Program-made: the position numbers and the translations under genes
Source: Lysobacterales bacterium 63-13
Lineage (GTDB): Bacteria; Pseudomonadota; Gammaproteobacteria; Xanthomonadales; Rhodanobacteraceae
DNA: 64,000 nt
Reading direction: 5' to 3'
Assembly (NCBI GenBank): GCA_001899855.1
Contig: MKWR01000017.1
Coordinates: 1 to 64,000, forward strand
Shown: piece after piece, positions 29,059 through 35,985 of the stretch
Layout of the letters: each line of letters starts with the position of its first letter
Numbering within the stretch: position 1 is the first letter of the stretch
Notes under the pieces: model-generated
What the model saw: the letters and a program-made list of their open reading frames with translations, nothing else
Told to the model about the DNA's origin: nothing
Databases searched by the model: none

Positions 29059-29289
29059 TCAGCGTGCGGGGGGAGTATGCATGTGTGCCCACATGGTAGT
29101 GAGCTTGTCCTTCGCGAGAAGCTTTTCCTTCTTGAGCGTGTGCAGGGTGACGACATCCATCGGCAACACGCCGAGTTCGGCATCACGTACCTTGTCATCG
29201 AGTTCGCGGTGCTTGTGATAAAGCTGGCGGAATTCGGTGTTGCCATGCATCAAGGATTCCAGATCTTCTCTCTCAGCTTGTTCGAACAT
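29059..29289 (-). CDS. YdcH-family (DUF465) small protein
   Basis: A 76-aa, highly charged helical protein: FRQLYHKHRELDDKVRDAE in the middle and LHTLKKEKLLAKDKLTTM near the end are the hallmarks of the YdcH/DUF465 family. The function of the family is unknown. The ATG at 29289 has gaggtag upstream and gives the normal size; the longer track ORF is an artefact. A 12-bp stem-loop lies about 35 bp upstream (29324-29357). Confidence 0.85.
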   Translation of the reverse strand: MFEQAEREDLESLMHGNTEFRQLYHKHRELDDKVRDAELGVLPMDVVTLHTLKKEKLLAKDKLTTMWAHMHTPPAR

Positions 29290-29669
29290 CAGGCTACCTC
29301 CTCTCAGGACGGAAATGCAGACACCATGACGCGACACCTTTCGGCGTCGCGTCATGGGTTGCAGGGACGATGGAACAGACACGCTATGGCCTGGATTCAG
29401 GCCGCCTGAGCCGCTGAGGTCAGCGCTCGGATCGCAATCGGGCTGCGACACGGGCGTGCGCCACTGCCAGGCACCCGACCGTGCGTATCGGCTGGCTGGT
29501 GCCGATCTCGCGGGATGAACGGTCTTCTGTGCTGAACTCATGGGCTAGGCAATATCCCATGCGGGTTCCAGAGAAACACCGGGTCGCATGGGGTTTAGAA
29601 ACTACTCCTTTGCCTACCCCTTGGCAACCGCTTTTCCGGCAGTTTTCGAATTGAAAATAATTCGTTAAC
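29290..29669. other. Spacer with a 12-bp perfect stem-loop
   Basis: No gene is seen. ccatgacgcgac (29324-29335) pairs perfectly with gtcgcgtcatgg (29346-29357) around a 10-nt loop, upstream of the YdcH start on the minus strand. Near the ompA-family stop there is a short AT-rich palindrome (cgaatt/aattcg, about 29648-29665). The first may be a terminator-like or regulatory hairpin. Confidence 0.6.
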
Positions 29670-30638
29670 TCATTGTTTCTCAACAAGAATAACGTCAACC
29701 CGCCGATTTCTCGCGCGCCCGTCGGCATCCTCGTTGGAGGCTACCGGCCGCTCCGCTCCGACGCCGACCGCGGTCATCCGCGAGGCTTCCACGCCAAGCG
29801 CCACGAGTGCATCGCGCACGGCCTCGGCACGTTTTTGCGAGAGCACCTGGTTGGCATTGGCGCTGCCGGTGGAATCCGTATGCCCCTCGATGCGGATCAA
29901 CTTGGCCGGATCCTGGGCGACAAACTCGGCTACCTTGGCCAGCGAATCGTTTGCTTCGGCACGCAGCCGCGATTGTCCGGGCGCGAAGGCGACGTCATCC
30001 AGTGACATCTGCATGCCCTGCGTACCGCGTGTGGCGCGCATGGTGGAGATGCGCGTGCGCAAGGCATCGGCGGCGGCACCGGCAAGCTCGGCCTCCCGGC
30101 GCGCCAGGGCAGTCTCTCGCGCCTGCGCGTCGGCGAGGCGCTGTGCCTGATTGGCTTCCTCGCGCGCGGCAGCCGTCTCCTGCTCACCCAGTGTGCGTGC
30201 CTCCTCGGCCTGACGCTCCGCCTCTTCGAGGCGGATTTGCGCCAGCAGGCGTTGCTGGTCGAGTTCACGCCGCGCCTGCTCGGCTTCGTGGCGAGCGGCG
30301 GCAAGCTGCAGGCGGCTGTGCTCACGCTGCAACTCGGCTTGCTGGTCCTCCAGATCGAGGACATTGGCGGTCGCCCAGGCGATATCCACCCGGCGTTCGG
30401 CCATGTACAGAAGGTGCGCGCGCTTCTTGCCCTTGCCGCTCTCGCCGAGGGTCACCAGGGCAGCGCGGGCGCGGGCAATCTCGGCCGCCGCATGACGGCC
30501 GAGCCTGGCATCAGCTTCGAGCTGGCTCAGGCTGCGCGACAGGCGTTCCTGATCGACATCAAGCTTGGCTGCCCGGGCTGCGGGTGCCAGCGAGAGCACA
30601 GCGAGCAAGACCAGGGCCAACACGCCGGGGCGAGTCAT
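29670..30638 (-). CDS. OmpA-family protein with N-terminal coiled coil
   Basis: A 322-aa envelope protein with a signal peptide (VLALVLLAVLSLAPAARA). Residues about 25-200 are a long, alanine/glutamate-rich coiled coil (HEAEQARRELDQQRLLAQIRLEEAERQ). The C-terminal part is an OmpA/MotB peptidoglycan-binding domain: IRIEGHTDSTGSANANQVLSQKRAEAV and GVGAERPVASNEDADGRARNRRVDV. It probably links the envelope to the cell wall. It overlaps the preceding lipoprotein gene by 4 bp (ATGA), so the two are translationally coupled. Confidence 0.9.
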   Translation of the reverse strand: MTRPGVLALVLLAVLSLAPAARAAKLDVDQERLSRSLSQLEADARLGRHAAAEIARARAALVTLGESGKGKKRAHLLYMAERRVDIAWATANVLDLEDQQAELQREHSRLQLAAARHEAEQARRELDQQRLLAQIRLEEAERQAEEARTLGEQETAAAREEANQAQRLADAQARETALARREAELAGAAADALRTRISTMRATRGTQGMQMSLDDVAFAPGQSRLRAEANDSLAKVAEFVAQDPAKLIRIEGHTDSTGSANANQVLSQKRAEAVRDALVALGVEASRMTAVGVGAERPVASNEDADGRARNRRVDVILVEKQ

Positions 30639-31027
30639 GGCGCACCCCCTGGAACAGCGCCTGCAGACTGCAGGACCCGGTTGATCTCGGCGTTGTCTCG
30701 CTTCAGTTGATCAATCGATTCGCGCAGCTTGCCAAGGCTGGCCTTGATCGTGGCCAGCTCGCTGTTGGCGGCGGATTCATCGGCCAGATTCGCGGCCAGG
30801 TTGAAATCGTGTTCCAGCATCGCCGTCTGGGCTTGGCTGAAGCGCTCTTCGGCGAAACGCAGCTCAAGTGGCGCGAAAGTTGCAGCGCCTGAACTGCGCG
30901 CGCTGGTCAGGCGCTGCTGGGCATTGCCCAGCAGATCCGGTGGTGGTTTTGTCGGCCCGCAAGCCACCAGGATCAGGGCCAGCGAAAGAACGATTGGGCC
31001 ATGGATTTTCAAACCGCTTGGTGTCAT
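30635..31027 (-). CDS. DUF4398-like lipoprotein
   Basis: A 130-aa protein with a lipoprotein signal: hydrophobic PIVLSLALILVAC followed by GPTKPPP, the cysteine being the lipidation site. The mature part is helical (LRFAEERFSQAQTAMLEHDFNLAANLADE), as in DUF4398 proteins that often precede OmpA-type genes. The ATG at 31027 replaces the longer track start. It is coupled to the OmpA-family gene and divergent from pilU. Confidence 0.82.
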   Translation of the reverse strand: MTPSGLKIHGPIVLSLALILVACGPTKPPPDLLGNAQQRLTSARSSGAATFAPLELRFAEERFSQAQTAMLEHDFNLAANLADESAANSELATIKASLGKLRESIDQLKRDNAEINRVLQSAGAVPGGAP

Positions 31028-31130
31028 AAGAGTAGTCTGCGCCCGGGGCGATCCCCTATTGTGGGAAGGCTGCCAGGCATTCGCAATGTTCACGGCGATT
31101 TTCCTGCCGAGTTTCCGAGGATTTGATCAG

Positions 31131-32234
31131 ATGGACATCGGATATTTTCTCAAGCTGATGACCGAGAAAGGCGCGTCGGACATGTTCCTGACCACAGGCG
31201 CCCCGGTGAACATCAAGGTCGAGGGCAAGCTCTATCCGCTCGGCAATACCGGGCTTCCCGGCGGCATGGTCAAGAAGATCGCCTATTCGCTGATGGATGA
31301 GGGCCAGGTCCCGCTGTTCGAGAGCAAGCTGGAATTGAACATGGCCATTGCGGTCAAGGATGCCGGCCGCTTCCGCATCAACGTGTTCAAGCAGCGCGGC
31401 GAAGTCGGCATGGTCATCCGCGCGATCAAGAGCGAGATCCCGAGCATCGAACAGTTGCGCCTGCCGCAGTTGTTCAAGGAACTGATCATGGAGCCGCGCG
31501 GCCTGATCCTGGTGGTCGGTGCCACAGGTTCGGGCAAGTCGACCACGCTGGCGGCAATGATCGATCATCGCAACACGAACACTTCCGGTCACATTCTGAC
31601 GGTCGAGGATCCAATCGAATACCTTTATCGTCACAAGAAATCGGTGGTCAATCAGCGCGAGGTCGGCCTCGATACGCACAGCTATTCCGAGGCGCTGAAG
31701 AATGCGATGCGCGAGGCGCCCGATGTCATCCTGATCGGCGAGATCCGCGATGCCGAGACCATGGAGGCAGCCATCTCGTTCTCGGAAACCGGCCACCTGT
31801 GCCTGGCCACCCTGCACTCGAACAACGCCGACCAGACCCTCGAACGCATCCTCAATTTCTTCCCCGAGGCCGCGCATCGCAACATCCTCATGAACCTGGC
31901 CCTGAACCTGCGCTCGGTCATTTCGCAGCGCCTGGTCATGGGCAAGGACGGACGCCGCCTGCCCGCCGTCGAAGTACTCCTGAACACGCCACTGATCCGC
32001 GACATGATCCGGCGTGGCCAGATCCACGAGATGAAGGAAGCCATGGATCGCAGCCTGCAGGAAGGCATGCAGACCTTCGACCAGGCGCTGTACGCGCTGT
32101 ACAAGGATGGCCGCATCGAACTGGAAGAGGCATTGTCGAAAGCCGATTCACGCGACGGCCTTGCCCTCAAGATCCGCCTTGCCGAAGGCGGCGAGACGCC
32201 GATGGACGAAGGCTTCGAGGATTCACACTTCTGA
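31131..32234 (+). CDS. pilU: Type IV pilus retraction ATPase PilU
   Basis: Cytoplasmic hexameric ATPase that helps retract type IV pili. The 367-aa protein starts MDIGYFLKLMTEKGASDMFL and has Walker A GATGSGKST at 130-138, the Asp box GHILTVEDPIEY, Walker B DVILIGEIRD and the His box CLATLHSNNADQT. The long C-terminal tail (AEGGETPMDEGFEDSHF) and N-terminal wording fit PilU better than PilT. In many relatives pilT lies next to pilU; here no pilT is adjacent. The ATG at 31131 lies well inside the track ORF. Confidence 0.92.
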   Translation: MDIGYFLKLMTEKGASDMFLTTGAPVNIKVEGKLYPLGNTGLPGGMVKKIAYSLMDEGQVPLFESKLELNMAIAVKDAGRFRINVFKQRGEVGMVIRAIKSEIPSIEQLRLPQLFKELIMEPRGLILVVGATGSGKSTTLAAMIDHRNTNTSGHILTVEDPIEYLYRHKKSVVNQREVGLDTHSYSEALKNAMREAPDVILIGEIRDAETMEAAISFSETGHLCLATLHSNNADQTLERILNFFPEAAHRNILMNLALNLRSVISQRLVMGKDGRRLPAVEVLLNTPLIRDMIRRGQIHEMKEAMDRSLQEGMQTFDQALYALYKDGRIELEEALSKADSRDGLALKIRLAEGGETPMDEGFEDSHF

Positions 32235-32249
32235 TTGCGGTCTGGCGGC

Positions 32250-33236
32250 CTACATGGCCGCCGCAACCGGTGCCGAACGTTCGTCGGCCAGCATTTCCGC
32301 ATCCGCGTCATTGATGGCGACGGCGACGATCAGGCTGTTCATGGCCTTGATCAGCCCGGTGCCATTCTCCAGCTTCATGCCTTCGCCGATCCGCGCCAAC
32401 TCGTCGGCGAACAGCTTCAGTGCCTCCGCGTAGTCGGCATGGCCACCGCCCGCGTCACCGTGCATGGCCCAGAGTGATCGCCAATGCCGATGAAAGTGGC
32501 CGGCCAGTTGATGCACCATGCCCAGCGCGGGATGCGGCAGCGCGCCTTCGAGGACAAAGCTCAGCTGATCCTGGACTTCCCACGGCGTCATCACCGCCGG
32601 CACATTGAACGACTCCAGACGCAACTCGCCGTGGGCGCGCGGATTCGGTGGCCGCTCATTGGCCTTCCAGCCGGGGATGGCCGCGCCATGCGGTCGACCC
32701 GCCGCGATCAGGTTCCACAGGCCCGGGCCGCCGACGGAATCCGCAACGAGGTGGATGCGTGAGAGTTCGTTGGTGTTGACCACCCGATGCGGTTGCCAGG
32801 TATCGAAGATCCAGCATTCACCCTTGGCCATGTGGATCGATTCGTTGCCACAGTGAAAGCGCACTTCGGGCTGGGTCACGATGGGAACGTGGACACGCAT
32901 GTGGTCACGCCAGTAGTAGTCGATGTCGACGTGGGCAGTGACTTCGGCATTTCCCGACAAGCGCATCAAGCGGCTGCGTCCCCAGACGCCGCCAATCTCG
33001 CTCAGCACCTGGAGCAGATACGGACAGCGCTCAAGTTGCGGGGTGGGCCTCATGGCACCCTTCACCGCATCGCTTTGCGGATTGCCATCGCGGGCGATCA
33101 ATGGCACGGCGGAATTGCCCTTGAATCCCTGCGGATGGGGCCGCCATACGGACTCGCCAAGTGCGGCGATTTCCGCGGCAAGGAGTTCGGCGTCAAAGCG
33201 CAGGGGCAGTTGCAGAAAGGGAACCTGGAGCTTCAT
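32250..33236 (-). CDS. Aspartyl/asparaginyl beta-hydroxylase-family protein
   Basis: A 328-aa protein of the AspH type (2-oxoglutarate/Fe(II) oxygenase fold). The core is at residues 90-165: LMRLSGNAEVTAHVDIDYYW with His102 and Asp104 as likely iron-side residues, VRFHCGNESIHMAKGECWIFD, and the distal His150 in WQPHRVVN. The target, peptide or small molecule, is not known. The ATG at 33236 (MKLQVPFLQLP) was chosen over the 47-residue longer ORF. It converges with pilU (15 bp apart) and is divergent from the sulfotransferase gene at 33416. Confidence 0.85.
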   Translation of the reverse strand: MKLQVPFLQLPLRFDAELLAAEIAALGESVWRPHPQGFKGNSAVPLIARDGNPQSDAVKGAMRPTPQLERCPYLLQVLSEIGGVWGRSRLMRLSGNAEVTAHVDIDYYWRDHMRVHVPIVTQPEVRFHCGNESIHMAKGECWIFDTWQPHRVVNTNELSRIHLVADSVGGPGLWNLIAAGRPHGAAIPGWKANERPPNPRAHGELRLESFNVPAVMTPWEVQDQLSFVLEGALPHPALGMVHQLAGHFHRHWRSLWAMHGDAGGGHADYAEALKLFADELARIGEGMKLENGTGLIKAMNSLIVAVAINDADAEMLADERSAPVAAAM

Positions 33237-33415
33237 GTGTCTGATCCAATCGGGTTTTCGACGATGCGACGCGATGAATCCGGCGCAAGGCCGGGAATCA
33301 TAGCAAGGCCGGCCAGTGCGGGCTGTATGGGCCATGCCGGTGCGGCGGATACATCGCTGGAAGGCGGCGGCAGGCATGCGACAATAGCGGTTTGCCCCGC
33401 GGAATTCACGCGTCG

Positions 33416-34066
33416 ATGATCATATCCAACCGGCACCGGTTCATTTTCTTTGCAGTCCCGAAAACCGGGACGCATTCGGTTCGCCAGGCGCTGCGCCCGT
33501 TCCTGGCGGAAGACGACATGGAACAGGTTGGCCTGTTCGTGCAGAAGCGCATTCCATTGCCGCAGCTTGGCGAACTGGGCCATGGCCATCTCAGCGTCGC
33601 GCAGGTCCGGCCGGTACTTGGCGAGGAGATCTTCGGCAGCTATTTCAAGTTTGCGTTCGTGCGCAATCCGTTTGATCGCTTCATTTCCTATTGTGCTTTC
33701 ATGAGTCGCAACAACGGGCAATTCGAGGCGAATCCGCAGGCCTTCATGCGCTTCATCATCCGTGACCGTCCACCCCTGCAACACATCCTGTTCCGGCCGC
33801 AACACGAGATGCTCTGCGACGCCGACGGACGCCTGGCCATGGATCAGCTCGGCCGCGTCGAGACCATGCAGGCCGATTACGATGCGATCTGTGCGCGGAT
33901 CGGAATTCCTTCGCTGGCGCTTGAACAGGTCAACGCCTCGCGTCATCGCCATTACGCCGAGTACTACGATGACGAACTGCGCGAGCGGGTCGCGGCCATG
34001 TATGCGCGCGACCTTGAATTGCTCGGCTACCGCTTCGAATCAGACCGCACGGTTCAAACCGGATAG
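33416..34066 (+). CDS. Sulfotransferase family 2-like protein
   Basis: A 216-aa enzyme that probably moves sulfate from PAPS to an acceptor, likely a sugar by analogy with the family. The 5'-phosphosulfate-binding motif is FFAVPKTGTHSVRQAL (11-26), and the 3'-phosphate motif is FAFVRNPFDRFISY (79-92). The end of the gene overlaps by 13 bp with the convergent TPR-sulfotransferase. The start at 33416 (MIISNRHRFIFF) fits better than the track start at 33392. No signal peptide is present, so it acts in the cytoplasm or at the inner face of the membrane. Confidence 0.85.
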   Translation: MIISNRHRFIFFAVPKTGTHSVRQALRPFLAEDDMEQVGLFVQKRIPLPQLGELGHGHLSVAQVRPVLGEEIFGSYFKFAFVRNPFDRFISYCAFMSRNNGQFEANPQAFMRFIIRDRPPLQHILFRPQHEMLCDADGRLAMDQLGRVETMQADYDAICARIGIPSLALEQVNASRHRHYAEYYDDELRERVAAMYARDLELLGYRFESDRTVQTG

Positions 34067-35865
34067 TTCCAACGCTCGATGTGTCGGCGCAGGATCGGAA
34101 TGGCCGGTTCGAGATATTCCCGGTATTTCTCCCAGCGCGCGACACCGCGGCGGTTGATCGGTTCGACAACCTGCTGGTAGCTCGGCGTACCGATGAAACC
34201 CCGATCCTTCGCGCGCTCGTGGAAATTGACCATGCGCTCATCCCAGTCGATGCCGATGAAATCCGCGATCCGTCGCGATTGCGCGTCGATGTCGTCGACG
34301 ACATCCTCGTAGCGCAACTCAAGCACATCCGGCGACAGCACGCCCGCCTGGTCAATCCAGAAATCAAAGGTGTCGGCGTAGCCTTGCGCGGTCGACTCGA
34401 TCGTCGCGCACATGGCAATGTAGGCCGGCGCGCGGAAGGTCTGCATGAAGTTGCTGAGGACGACATCGCAGGGATGGCGCAGGGCAAGGATGATCTTGGC
34501 CTTCGGGAAAAGTCGGACGATCAGCGGCAAGCGCATGATGTTGAGTGGATTCTTGTCGACCAGACGCAGGGTCGGATCGACCCGGGCCTGGGTCTTCACC
34601 AGATTGGCATACGTCGCGCGCAGGTGCGCGCATTGCGCGTCGTCAAGCTCGCCGAGGCCGTCGGGATAAGCGAAACCCATCTTGTGCATTTCGTCGACGA
34701 CATCCTGGATGAATGCGCGCTCGTCCATGCTGGCCAACTGCGGATGTGCATCGAGCATGGTTTCAAGCATGGTCGTGCCGGAGCGAGGAAAGCCCACCAC
34801 GAAGATCGGTGATTCTTCCGCACTTGGAGCCGTGACGGGTTTCCAGGCCGCAACCTGTTCCGCGGACAGCGGCTGGCGGATGATGCGCAAGGGATCCGCA
34901 CCCTCTTCGAAAATCTGGGGTGCGCGTTCGCGCAGTTGCGCCAGATGCAGCGCACGACCGTGGACCAGCCACATCATCGCCGCGGCAGGATCACCCAGTC
35001 GATCACATACGCGGGCCAGTTGCGACGGCAGTTGCGGATCACGACGAACCAGATCAGCGTCTACAACAAGCTTTTCGTAGAGATGACGCGCGCCTTCCAG
35101 ATCGTCGCCGCGTGCGGCCAGATCGGCGCGCAGGATCGTTGCATCGGTGCCAAGACCTACCCGGTCGAGCGCCTCCTGCGGAATCTGCTGGAGCAGCGCG
35201 CGCGATTCCGCGACGCGATTGGTCCGTTCGTAAAATGCCGCACGGCGCAGGTCGACGCGGGTGTTGTTCGGCATCATCTGTGCCGCCATCTCGAGTGCAC
35301 GCCCGGCTTCTTCGGCGCGTGTCAATCGGGTCAATGTCCAACCGAGATCGGTGAGCACCTCGACGTTGCCGGTTGCCCATCGCTCCCAGTCGACAAGCAG
35401 GCGATCGGTCTGCTCGAAATCGGCGCATTCAAAGCACGCGGCGACGGCAAGCGCACGGATTGACGGGTCTTCCGGCGCGGTCTCCAATGCCCGCAACAGA
35501 AGGCGGCGTGCTTCGCCGTAGTTTCCCTTGTCGAAGCTCAACGAACCGAGGTTGAACAGCGAGTTCGCGTCCCCGCCGTCGCGATCCAGGGCAGAGCGAA
35601 ATGCCTGCTCGGCCTTGTCGGCTTGTCCGGCCGCACGCAACACGGTGCCCAGATTCGCCCAATTCGCGGCTTGTTCCGGGGACAAGACGGTCAGGCGCTC
35701 GAAGAGCTGGATCGCTTCAATGGTCCGGTGTTGGGCATCGAGGCTCATGCCCAGGAAAAGCATGGCCACCTGGTCATCCGGTTTGGTCGCAAGTATTTCC
35801 CGGCAAAGCGTCTCGGCCAGCTTGGGGTTGCCCGATTGATAGGCTTCAAACGCACGCTGCAACAT
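34054..35865 (-). CDS. TPR-repeat sulfotransferase
   Basis: A 603-aa two-part protein. Residues about 1-320 are tetratricopeptide repeats (for example FEAYQSGNPKLAETLCREIL, AANWANLGTVLRAAGQADKAEQAFRSAL, ANSLFNLGSLSFDKGNYGEARRLLLRAL). Residues about 350-603 are a sulfotransferase domain with the PAPS motif PIFVVGFPRSGTTMLE (about 353-368) and a 3'-phosphate motif LALRHPCDVVLSNFMQTF. The TPR part may bind a protein or peptide acceptor. It lies downstream of the TonB-receptor gene on the same strand but behind that gene's terminator, and overlaps the small sulfotransferase gene tail to tail. Confidence 0.9.
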   Translation of the reverse strand: MLQRAFEAYQSGNPKLAETLCREILATKPDDQVAMLFLGMSLDAQHRTIEAIQLFERLTVLSPEQAANWANLGTVLRAAGQADKAEQAFRSALDRDGGDANSLFNLGSLSFDKGNYGEARRLLLRALETAPEDPSIRALAVAACFECADFEQTDRLLVDWERWATGNVEVLTDLGWTLTRLTRAEEAGRALEMAAQMMPNNTRVDLRRAAFYERTNRVAESRALLQQIPQEALDRVGLGTDATILRADLAARGDDLEGARHLYEKLVVDADLVRRDPQLPSQLARVCDRLGDPAAAMMWLVHGRALHLAQLRERAPQIFEEGADPLRIIRQPLSAEQVAAWKPVTAPSAEESPIFVVGFPRSGTTMLETMLDAHPQLASMDERAFIQDVVDEMHKMGFAYPDGLGELDDAQCAHLRATYANLVKTQARVDPTLRLVDKNPLNIMRLPLIVRLFPKAKIILALRHPCDVVLSNFMQTFRAPAYIAMCATIESTAQGYADTFDFWIDQAGVLSPDVLELRYEDVVDDIDAQSRRIADFIGIDWDERMVNFHERAKDRGFIGTPSYQQVVEPINRRGVARWEKYREYLEPAIPILRRHIERWNYPV

Positions 35866-35927
35866 TGAATGGCTCCTGCATTCGGACGCTGGCCGTGCAT
35901 TACCCGCACGGCAGTACACCTTCACAA

Positions 35928-35966
35928 TGAAAAGGCCGCGTGGCTTTCGCCACGCGGCCTCCTTTT
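35928..35966 (-). terminator. Bidirectional terminator between TonB receptor and TPR-sulfotransferase
   Basis: A perfect 12-bp stem (aggccgcgtggc / gccacgcggcct) with the loop tttc is flanked by A-run and T-run on both sides. It lies 20 bp after the stop of the TonB-receptor gene. Confidence 0.9.
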
Positions 35967-35985
35967 ACACGCGTGAAACGTCAGA

